A model generated the notes under the pieces. It was not told where the DNA came from, did no database searches, and saw only the letters and a program-made list of their open reading frames with translations. From assembly GCA_947584105.1 (NCBI GenBank), contig CANPWK010000018.1:1-13036 (forward strand): a stretch of DNA of 13,036 nt. Reading direction: 5' to 3'. Made by a program: the position numbers and the translations under genes. The stretch comes from an uncultured Bacilli bacterium. GTDB taxonomy: Bacteria; Bacillota_I; Bacilli_A; RF39; UBA660. Positions 1 through 5,658 of this stretch are shown here, one piece after another (the stretch's first letter is position 1; each line of letters starts with the position of its first letter).

Positions 1-128
1 AATATTTGTATGATTATTTGGAAGCCCAAGGAGTTAAATTAGACAAAAATATAATTGTACCAACAGAAGAAGTTACTCCTGAAAAGAGTGATAATTCCGC
101 CAAAAAAAACTTTATTTTATTTGAATAA
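1..128 (+). CDS. 3' end of an unidentified upstream gene (possibly the Tad ATPase)
   Basis: Only the last 41 codons (from base 3) and the TAA stop at 126-128 are visible. The tail reads as a charged, Lys/Glu-rich segment ending in Phe-Ile-Leu-Phe-Glu, with no recognisable domain. The stop codon overlaps the AAGGAGG ribosome binding site (127-133) of the next gene, so the two are almost certainly co-transcribed. In tad loci the gene upstream of tadB-tadC is usually the TadA/CpaF secretion ATPase. That is an inference from position only, since nothing in this short tail proves it. Confidence 0.55.
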   Translation, partial: YLYDYLEAQGVKLDKNIIVPTEEVTPEKSDNSAKKNFILFE

Positions 129-137
129 GGAGGTTGT

Positions 138-1037
138 ATGATAGAATTAATATTTATACTTGTTGCAGCTATATTAATATTTATAGTTCTTTATCGCAAT
201 AGTAGTGGTAAAAATATTTATAAATATTTTACTAAAAGCATGGGACCTGTTTATGATAAGATTGCTCCATATACATATAAGCAAATAAGAGAAAAAATAA
301 AACAATTAGGTCAAAATTATACTTTTAAGGATTATTTAACTCAAATAATTACTTTTGGTGGTTTAGCTGCAGTATTAGGTTATATTTATTTTTATTCAAT
401 TTTAGTTGCTGTTATATATGCGATAATCGCAATTGCATTTATTCCTTATTTAGAATATTTAAGATGTAAGAGATTATATAGTGAATTTATTTTTGAACAA
501 TTACAAACTTATACTACTAATGTAATTTTAGACTTTCAAACCTCTCAATCATTTGTTAAATCATTAGAAGGAGTTTGTGCATCAGGTGTATTAGAAGATC
601 CTATTAAAGCTGATGTTGAAGTTATGATTGATATGGCATATAAAAATGGTACCATAAATGAATCTTTAGAATATTTTCAAAATAAGTACGATTTCTATAT
701 GGTAAAAAATATGCACCAATTATTTTTGCAAATAACTAATGAAGGTGCTAAAGATTCTGCTGAATCATTAGAAAACATGTCACTTGATATAGATATGTTA
801 GTTGAAGCAGTTTATAGAGACCGTATTGATAGAGCTAATTTCCATAAAAAATTTGTTCGATTTGGTTTAATGCTATATGGAATGATTGCTGTAATTCAAT
901 TACTACTTGGAGATACATATCAGCAGATACTTAATTTATGGTATTTAAAATTACTAATTCATCTTTTGGTTTTTATGAATTCATATTTTTTACTTAATGG
1001 TGAAAAATATTATAATGAGAATGTAGGTGCTGAATAA
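138..1037 (+). CDS. TadB-like type II/IV secretion platform protein (GspF/T2SSF domain)
   Basis: Predicted inner-membrane platform protein that would couple the secretion ATPase to pilin assembly. The 299-residue protein has an N-terminal helix (about 2-18), a pair of helices (about 69-86 and 88-108), a mostly helical cytoplasmic domain (about 112-240) and two C-terminal helices (about 242-258 and 268-286). This is the topology of TadB/TadC. The cytoplasmic part has the pattern typical of T2SSF domains: a Gln/Ser/Phe-rich first helix, a short turn, and an amphipathic hairpin with Gly-Thr-Ile-Asn-Glu-Ser-Leu at 171-177. The start is supported by AAGGAGG four bases upstream. Its TAA overlaps the ATG of the next gene by one base, so translation is probably coupled. 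Family assignment is good. TadB rather than TadC rests on gene order. Confidence 0.75.
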   Translation: MIELIFILVAAILIFIVLYRNSSGKNIYKYFTKSMGPVYDKIAPYTYKQIREKIKQLGQNYTFKDYLTQIITFGGLAAVLGYIYFYSILVAVIYAIIAIAFIPYLEYLRCKRLYSEFIFEQLQTYTTNVILDFQTSQSFVKSLEGVCASGVLEDPIKADVEVMIDMAYKNGTINESLEYFQNKYDFYMVKNMHQLFLQITNEGAKDSAESLENMSLDIDMLVEAVYRDRIDRANFHKKFVRFGLMLYGMIAVIQLLLGDTYQQILNLWYLKLLIHLLVFMNSYFLLNGEKYYNENVGAE

Positions 1038-1828
1038 TGACAGTAATGTTTATATTTGTAATTATAATAATTGTATTTTTGTTTATTTATAATAAAGTAT
1101 TTGATACAAACCAATTTATCAAAGAACTTTCACCTAAATTAAAGCAATTAATGGAAAAGGACTATGAATTTTTATTAACTGTTAGACATGGTGATAAAGC
1201 AGTTGATGTTAAAGCGTTATTTGAAAAGAGAATAAGAGATGCTATTATTATGTTTGTAGTAGCATTATTTGGAACACTGTTACTTGAATTAAATATTGTT
1301 TTAGCTTTAGTTATTTCTTTTGTAATAGCACTTTTAATATTTAAATTACCATATATAAAATTAAAAAGCTTTTATAAACAACGTTTGCATACAATTGATT
1401 TGCTTTTGCCATACTATTTAAAGGGGCTGGAAATATTAGTTGAACACTATACAGTTCCAGTTGCTTTAAGCAGAAGTATAGATACTGCTCCAGAAGTATT
1501 TAAAAAAGGGTTACTTAAATTGGTTGCAAAAATTGATGCTGGAGATTCATCTATTCAACCTTATATAGATTTTGCAAATGAATATCCAGTTAGAGATTCA
1601 ATGCGAATGATGCGTTTACTTTATCGTTTAAGTTTAGGATCACAAGAAAATAAGCAAGAGCAAGTTATGGCTTTCTCAAGAATGGTATCAACTTTACAAA
1701 ATAAAGCAAGAGAAATTAAATATCAAGAAAGATTAAATGTTATGGAAAGAAAAACAATGATTATGTTATTCGCAACTGGAGGAGGAGTTATGGCGTTATT
1801 ATTTATGTCAATGACTCTAATGATATAA
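1037..1828 (+). CDS. TadC-like secretion platform protein (GspF/T2SSF domain)
   Basis: Second predicted platform protein of the pilus machine, 263 residues, forming a pair with the preceding gene as TadB and TadC do. It has an N-terminal helix (about 2-18), two central helices (about 69-83 and 85-103), a basic cytoplasmic helical domain (about 108-238, with Leu-Pro-Tyr-Tyr-Leu-Lys-Gly-Leu-Glu at 124-132) and a C-terminal helix (about 240-261). The start codon sits in a TAATG overlap with the previous stop, and only a weak AGGTG-like sequence precedes it, which fits translational coupling. A second ATG three codons in is a possible alternative start. No terminator follows. The next gene has its own promoter in the 64-base gap. 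Confidence 0.72.
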   Translation: MTVMFIFVIIIIVFLFIYNKVFDTNQFIKELSPKLKQLMEKDYEFLLTVRHGDKAVDVKALFEKRIRDAIIMFVVALFGTLLLELNIVLALVISFVIALLIFKLPYIKLKSFYKQRLHTIDLLLPYYLKGLEILVEHYTVPVALSRSIDTAPEVFKKGLLKLVAKIDAGDSSIQPYIDFANEYPVRDSMRMMRLLYRLSLGSQENKQEQVMAFSRMVSTLQNKAREIKYQERLNVMERKTMIMLFATGGGVMALLFMSMTLMI

Positions 1829-1832
1829 TTTG

Positions 1833-1861
1833 TTGAAATTTATTATTTATTATGTTATAAT
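1833..1861 (+). promoter_or_regulatory. Extended -10 promoter for the first pilin gene
   Basis: TTGAAA (1833-1838), a 17-base spacer and TATAAT (1856-1861), with the extended -10 TG at 1853-1854. Transcription would begin near 1868 and give a short leader of about 25 bases before the pilin start. This is a near-consensus sigma-A-type promoter in the only gap of the Tad-like operon upstream of the pilin. Confidence 0.75.
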
Positions 1862-1892
1862 TTATATGAAAAATAGGGAGGTGAGGATATAA

Positions 1893-2093
1893 ATGAAGGA
1901 AGCAACAGGTGAAGGAAGTTTATCAATTGTAACAATTGTTATTATAGCAGCAATCGTTGCGGCAGCGGCTATTGTTATTGGTATGATGATGAGAAAAGCA
2001 AATGACACAGCTAATGCTACTAGTGCTGGAGTGAAAAATAACGATGCTACTCAAAATGCAATTAAGGACGCAATGGAAGATAAAAAAAGTTAG
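1893..2093 (+). CDS. Flp-like major pilin candidate
   Basis: A 66-residue single-pass protein. It has a leader of six residues (MKEATG), one long Ile/Val/Ala helix (about 9-32) and a short soluble tail rich in Ala, Asn, Asp and Lys, without Cys or aromatic residues. Size and architecture match Flp-type pilins of Tad systems, but the usual Glu-Tyr pair at mature positions 5-6 is absent. A cut after Gly6 would leave Glu as residue 1. The same leader pattern recurs in the next three genes. Translation signals are very strong: GGGAGGTGAGG at 1876-1886 matches the anti-Shine-Dalgarno closely. With its own promoter and a large hairpin downstream, it is the best candidate for the abundant subunit. 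Pilin function is inferred, since no prepilin peptidase is visible. Confidence 0.72.
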   Translation: MKEATGEGSLSIVTIVIIAAIVAAAAIVIGMMMRKANDTANATSAGVKNNDATQNAIKDAMEDKKS

Positions 2094-2124
2094 TTGTATA
2101 ATTAGAAACATCCATAGCTAAAAT

Positions 2125-2200
2125 ATAAATATTTTTAAATATTTATATTAGAAATAAACTGATTAATCTTAATTAATTTGTTTATTTCTAATGTAAATAT
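2125..2200 (+). promoter_or_regulatory. Large intercistronic hairpin between pilin genes
   Basis: Bases 2139-2159 pair with 2180-2200: a 21-bp stem with one G-U pair, 13 bp of it perfect (2147-2159 with 2180-2192). An inner ATTAAT pair (2162-2167 with 2172-2177) shortens the loop. The 3' arm ends one base before the ribosome binding site AAGGAGG (2201-2207) of the next gene. There is no U-run after the stem, so it is not a classical terminator. A second possible stem (2125-2134 with 2137-2146) competes for the same 5' arm bases. A processing, stabilising or attenuating element is plausible and would make the first pilin transcript more abundant than the minor pilin genes downstream. Confidence 0.6.
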
Positions 2201-2211
2201 AAGGAGGCAAT

Positions 2212-2433
2212 ATGAAAGAAGCAGTAGGAGAAACAGCTATGACTATTATCACAATTACTTTAGTTGCTGCAACAATAGGCATTATAGCTGTAATTATTGG
2301 AGGATTATTAGGTAATCAAAAAAATCGTTCTAGATGCGAAAATGCTGGATATGTGTGGACAGATGGGGCTTGTATGAATGGTGGGTCTACCTGCATCTGG
2401 AATGATACGGCTGATGATTATATTTGTAATTAA
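2212..2433 (+). CDS. Small Cys-rich pilin-like protein
   Basis: A 73-residue protein with the family leader (MKEAVG, possible cut after Gly6), one hydrophobic helix (about 10-34) and a compact tail of about 40 residues. The tail has four Cys (42, 54, 61, 72) and two Trp, in a C-x11-C-x6-C-x10-C layout with Gly-Tyr-Val-Trp between the first two. The even Cys number in an extracytoplasmic tail suggests two disulfides. The start follows AAGGAGG by five bases, directly after the large hairpin. The next gene begins 11 bases after its stop. It may be a minor or tip pilin, or an alternative pilin. The tail resembles no family I can name. Confidence 0.65.
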   Translation: MKEAVGETAMTIITITLVAATIGIIAVIIGGLLGNQKNRSRCENAGYVWTDGACMNGGSTCIWNDTADDYICN

Positions 2434-2444
2434 TTGGAGGTAAT

Positions 2445-2963
2445 ATGAAAGAAAGTACTGGATCAGTAGCTTCAATATATATTATAATTTTTTTTATTGT
2501 AATTTTATTTGGATTTATTACTTCTATTATGAGTTATTACAAAGCTTATAAAATAAATAATTCTTTAACAGGTACTATTGATGATTATGGCGGTTTTAAT
2601 GAACAGTCTATGGAAGATATAGAAAATAAATTAACTACTTACGGTTACAATAGAAGAAATATAAACTGTAAAGCTAGAGATAATGCTAAAATAGTGGATA
2701 TAGTAGAAGGTGAGTATCAAACTTATGAAGGTGATGCTACTCCTCAAGGATATAAGGGTTATTGCGTATATCTAGTAGATGAAACTGGAAATAAAGAAGA
2801 TAATGCTTATACTTATTATAGCTATCAGATTATTACTTATTTTACTATTGACTTTCCAATTGTTAATGATATTTTAAAATTTCAACTAAAACTAGTACAA
2901 TGTATTCTTGCTATGGTCAAAATTGTAGTAAGGAGGAATCTTAATGAAATCAGCAGTTGGTAG
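2445..2963 (+). CDS. Minor pilin-like (TadE-like) protein, probable 3' frameshift
   Basis: A single-pass protein of 172 residues as read. It has leader MKESTG, a helix at about 8-30 and an extracytoplasmic domain. It is a paralog of the next gene: both have Tyr-Lys-Ala-Tyr-Lys after the helix, a Gly-Tyr plus Asn-Cys motif (Cys75 here), Gly-Tyr-Cys-Val-Tyr (105-109) and Ile-Ile-Thr-Tyr (129-132). After about residue 146 the reading becomes unlike the paralog and ends in a basic hydrophobic tail that runs 20 bases into the next gene. Another frame, open from 2870, ends at TAA 2942-2944 overlapping the next ATG. It encodes a tail with a Lys-Thr-Ser-Thr-Met-Tyr stretch like the paralog's Glu-Thr-Arg-Thr-Tyr-Tyr. 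A one-base loss in the T4/A4/T3 run at 2872-2882 would explain this. The true 3' end is therefore probably 2944. Confidence 0.65.
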   Translation: MKESTGSVASIYIIIFFIVILFGFITSIMSYYKAYKINNSLTGTIDDYGGFNEQSMEDIENKLTTYGYNRRNINCKARDNAKIVDIVEGEYQTYEGDATPQGYKGYCVYLVDETGNKEDNAYTYYSYQIITYFTIDFPIVNDILKFQLKLVQCILAMVKIVVRRNLNEISSW

Positions 2964-3423
2964 TACTCTTTTATTTTATTTAGTTATAATTATTGTTGGG
3001 ATAGTAGGAGCTATTTTGATAGGATCTAATGCATATTCTAAAGCATATAAAGCTAAAAATAATATTGTTACGGAAGTAGATAAATTTTATAATGTTAATG
3101 AGGTTGAATGCTTTGAAGATGTTAATTGCACTTCTTCAATTAACGAATCGTTAAATCATTTAGGTTATGGTTTAAATGATGCTAATTGTGAAGATGATAA
3201 ATTGTTAAAAAAATATAATTTAAAAAAAGAAGAATTAGTATATCCTAAAAATGCAGATTATAGAGGATATTGTGTTTACAAAAAAAATGTAAATGATAAT
3301 TATTATTATGCCATTATAACGTATAGTTATTTAAAAGCCGGTTTTTTAGGAACTTTATTTAAAACACCTGTATATGGGGAAACTAGAACTTATTATAATA
3401 CTAAATTTAATAGTGAATCATAA
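2944..3423 (+). CDS. Minor pilin-like (TadE-like) protein
   Basis: A 159-residue paralog of the preceding gene. It has leader MKSAVG, a membrane helix at about 8-28 and an extracytoplasmic domain with four Cys (56, 62, 82, 110). The shared Tyr-Arg-Gly-Tyr-Cys-Val-Tyr motif spans 106-112, and a Pro-Val-Tyr-Gly-Glu-Thr-Arg-Thr segment (142-149) lies near the C-terminus. Single-helix proteins of this size following a pilin gene in tad loci are usually TadE/TadF-type minor pilins, and I infer that role here. The start is supported by AAGGAGG at 2930-2936, which lies inside the upstream gene. The next gene begins 17 bases downstream. Family-level assignment is moderate because the extracytoplasmic domain was recognised only through its paralog. 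Confidence 0.65.
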   Translation: MKSAVGSTLLFYLVIIIVGIVGAILIGSNAYSKAYKAKNNIVTEVDKFYNVNEVECFEDVNCTSSINESLNHLGYGLNDANCEDDKLLKKYNLKKEELVYPKNADYRGYCVYKKNVNDNYYYAIITYSYLKAGFLGTLFKTPVYGETRTYYNTKFNSES

Positions 3424-3440
3424 GCTTAAGGAGAATTGAT

Positions 3441-4328
3441 ATGGATATAGTTATTGAAAATATGAACTCTAATATTATAAGAGAAATGAGAATCAATACT
3501 ATTAAAAGATTAACAGGTCTTTTCGATTTTGATTATATATTTAGAGAAATCAGTAATATAGATTTTAATAAAGTAATATTAGATATTACCGCCGTAAAAA
3601 ATTGTGGTGATATTAATATTTTTAAAAGCTTGATTAGTTTTATTAACCCTGATAATTTAATTTTAGTAGTAGCATCCGTTACTATCAATGATAATTATTT
3701 GGAAGAATTAATAAATCTTGGAATATATAATTTTGCCTATAATAGTAATCATATTAAAGAATTATATCAGTCACCTAATGTATATGAAGATGCTATAAAA
3801 TTAATTAATGGTAATAATAGAGCTAGAATTATAGGCATCAAAAATGTTACGAAACATGCGGGAGCAACATCATTAACATATATTTTAAAGAAACATTTAA
3901 AAAAAGAGAAAAAAGTTTTGGCTTTGGAAATTGATAGATTAGATTTTAACTTTTTTTATGATAAGGAGATTATATCAATTCCAGAAAATAAACTTGAAAT
4001 AATAATGAAAAAATATTATAATAGTGACATTGTCATTTTAATTGATGTAAATGAAAGTAAAAAAGCAATGGACATGTGTGATGAAATATTATATTTAATT
4101 GAACCAACAATGCTAAAAATTAATCAAGTAATGATGGTTGATCCTACTATGTTTCAAAATATCAAAGATAAAAAAATTATTTTAAATAGAAGTCCACTTG
4201 ATAATAACGATATTAAAGAGTTTGAAGTAGAATCCCATTTACATGTTTTTTATAATTTACCTACAATTAATGAAAGACAAAATAATAATAAATTTGTAAT
4301 AGATTTAATAAAAAAATTAAATTTATAG
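3441..4328 (+). CDS. TadZ/CpaE-like protein with a degenerate P-loop
   Basis: A soluble 295-residue protein with no membrane segment. The N-terminal half (about 1-120) alternates strands and helices like the receiver-like domain of TadZ/CpaE. The C-terminal half (about 128-295) resembles a MinD/ParA fold: a first strand at 129-134, then a Walker-A-like loop (Asn135 to Thr146) containing Lys138-His-Ala-Gly-Ala-Thr-Ser144. The usual Gly-Lys-Thr lysine is missing. A hydrophobic strand ending in Asp202 sits where Walker B/switch II is expected. TadZ proteins are atypical ParA-like ATPases that position Tad machines at the cell pole, so a localisation or scaffold role is the best guess. ATP hydrolysis is doubtful given the missing lysine. 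It is co-directional with the pilin genes and the T4SS-pilin genes, with AGGAGG sites on both sides. Confidence 0.65.
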   Translation: MDIVIENMNSNIIREMRINTIKRLTGLFDFDYIFREISNIDFNKVILDITAVKNCGDINIFKSLISFINPDNLILVVASVTINDNYLEELINLGIYNFAYNSNHIKELYQSPNVYEDAIKLINGNNRARIIGIKNVTKHAGATSLTYILKKHLKKEKKVLALEIDRLDFNFFYDKEIISIPENKLEIIMKKYYNSDIVILIDVNESKKAMDMCDEILYLIEPTMLKINQVMMVDPTMFQNIKDKKIILNRSPLDNNDIKEFEVESHLHVFYNLPTINERQNNNKFVIDLIKKLNL

Positions 4329-4338
4329 TAGGAGGTTT

Positions 4339-4830
4339 ATGAAAAGAGTAATTCTGTTATTTGCAGTCATCATTACTTTTATGTTACAATTAAATATAGT
4401 TAAAGCGGATGATGGCAATATTAATTTAGAAACTGGCAATAATAAGTTTAATAATGTAAATACAAAAACGATTAGTTGTGGTAATAATTTAATTTCAGAT
4501 GTACCAAATGGTGTAAAAAATACTGTCCATACTGTATATATTGTAATTCAAGTAGCAGTTCCAATTATTATTGTTATTTTGGGTATGATTGATTTGATAA
4601 AAGCAATTACTAGTCAAAAAGAAGATGATATTAAAAAGGCTCAAATGTTGTTTATTAAGAGATTAATTGCAGGTGCTTTAGTATTTTTTGCTTTTGTATT
4701 AGTAAAGATGCTTATAAGTGCAGTAGCAAATGATAATGAAAAAGATTCTAAAGCTAGCAATATAGTTAGTTGTATGAATTGCTTTTTAAATAATAAAAAC
4801 TGCGTAACAACAGAAAGCTGGGGGAGTTAG
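4339..4830 (+). CDS. VirB2/T4SS-type pilin paralog 1
   Basis: A 163-residue protein with a signal peptide (about 1-23, possible cut after Val-Lys-Ala), a hydrophilic stretch with Cys47, helix 1 (about 64-90), a charged loop (93-108, Lys-Glu-Asp-Asp plus Lys-Arg), helix 2 (about 109-130) and a tail with Cys145, Cys148 and Cys155. The two-helix plan with a short basic loop is that of VirB2/TrbC-type pilins, in which both ends face outward and the loop faces the cytoplasm. Three more copies occur in this window. This one has the longest segment between signal peptide and helix 1. AGGAGG lies three bases upstream of the start. Its TAG directly abuts the next ATG. Function is inferred from topology and the downstream VirB4, PrgI and VirB6-like genes. 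Confidence 0.7.
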   Translation: MKRVILLFAVIITFMLQLNIVKADDGNINLETGNNKFNNVNTKTISCGNNLISDVPNGVKNTVHTVYIVIQVAVPIIIVILGMIDLIKAITSQKEDDIKKAQMLFIKRLIAGALVFFAFVLVKMLISAVANDNEKDSKASNIVSCMNCFLNNKNCVTTESWGS

Positions 4831-5223
4831 ATGAAAAAATTTAAATATTTATTTATACTGTTAGTTAGTTTTTTGGTGAGTACCCCAGTTTATGCTTATA
4901 CTAAAGTAACTTGTGGAAAAATTCAACAAGTTCCATTAAAAGTATTGGAAATATCCAATTTAGTAGTTAATGTAATGCAAGTAGCAGTTCCAATCCTTTT
5001 GGTATTATTAGGAGCAATAGATTTTTTAAAAGCTACTGCTGCTCAAAAAGAAGATGAGATTAAAAATGCACAAGCTATGTTTATTAAAAGATTAATTGTA
5101 GGGGCTTTAGTATTCTTTATTTTTGTTATAGTAAAATTTATAATAGGAGTTATTGGCGGAAATACAGATAATATAGTTAATTGTATGAATTGTTTTATTA
5201 ATAATGCAAATAGTTGTAAATAG
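4831..5223 (+). CDS. VirB2/T4SS-type pilin paralog 2
   Basis: A 130-residue paralog with a clear signal peptide (cut after Val-Tyr-Ala at 22), Cys28 soon after it, helix 1 (about 44-68), the loop Gln-Lys-Glu-Asp-Glu-Ile-Lys (72-78), helix 2 (about 88-109) and a tail with Cys118, Cys121 and Cys129. The start directly follows the previous stop. A G-rich GGGGGAG at 4820-4826 serves as ribosome binding site, so translation may be coupled. DNA identity to paralog 1 includes a 17-base exact match (4549-4565 and 4978-4994) encoding the start of helix 1. Like its neighbours it has no promoter of its own and appears to depend on upstream transcription. Confidence 0.72.
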   Translation: MKKFKYLFILLVSFLVSTPVYAYTKVTCGKIQQVPLKVLEISNLVVNVMQVAVPILLVLLGAIDFLKATAAQKEDEIKNAQAMFIKRLIVGALVFFIFVIVKFIIGVIGGNTDNIVNCMNCFINNANSCK

Positions 5224-5232
5224 GAGGTTTTT

Positions 5233-5649
5233 ATGAAAAAGAAGTTAAGTTATTTGTTATTAATTATGTTTTGTGCTTTATTAAGTGCCCCAGTTTATGC
5301 TGCAAATGTCCAGGGGTGTGACGTTTTAGGTAGTAATATTATGATAGATGAAAAAATTGCTAAAACGGTTCATATTGTAGTTTTAGTAATTCAAATAGTT
5401 GTACCTATTATACTAGTAGTATTTGGAATGATAGATTTTGTAAAAGCTGTTATAGCTCAAAAGGAAGATGAAATTAAAAAAGCTCAAATGGTTTTTGTTA
5501 AAAGACTTATAGCTGGAGCTTTAGTATTCTTTGTATTTGTCATAGTAAAAATGCTTATTAGCTTTGTTGCTGATGATAGTTCTGGTATTACTAATTGTGT
5601 CAATTGTTTTATAAATGGTCCTAGAAGTAAAAGTTGTATTACAAAATAA
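5233..5649 (+). CDS. VirB2/T4SS-type pilin paralog 3
   Basis: A 138-residue paralog. It has a signal peptide ending Pro-Val-Tyr-Ala (cut after 23), then Cys29, helix 1 (about 46-72), the loop Gln-Lys-Glu-Asp-Glu-Ile-Lys-Lys-Ala-Gln (76-85), helix 2 (about 92-112) and a tail with Cys122, Cys125 and Cys135. Helix 1 ends in the Phe-Gly-Met-Ile-Asp motif shared with the fourth copy at 6816. AGGAGG (5222-5227) overlaps the previous stop, and the next gene has AAGGAGG overlapping this stop. It is thus the third gene of a tightly packed tandem. Whether the copies form one mixed filament or are alternatives cannot be seen from sequence. Confidence 0.72.
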   Translation: MKKKLSYLLLIMFCALLSAPVYAANVQGCDVLGSNIMIDEKIAKTVHIVVLVIQIVVPIILVVFGMIDFVKAVIAQKEDEIKKAQMVFVKRLIAGALVFFVFVIVKMLISFVADDSSGITNCVNCFINGPRSKSCITK

Positions 5650-5658
5650 GGAGGTAAT

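Noticed and set aside
1866..1892. Eight-codon leader ORF (ATG 1866 to TAA 1890) before the Flp-like pilin gene
   Set aside because: It has no ribosome binding site, overlaps the pilin's Shine-Dalgarno sequence and starts at or before the predicted transcript start.
2869..2883. Programmed -1 frameshift site in the minor pilin gene
   Set aside because: No X-XXY-YYZ heptamer fits the reading frame and no clear downstream pseudoknot is visible. A plain indel in the homopolymer runs is simpler.
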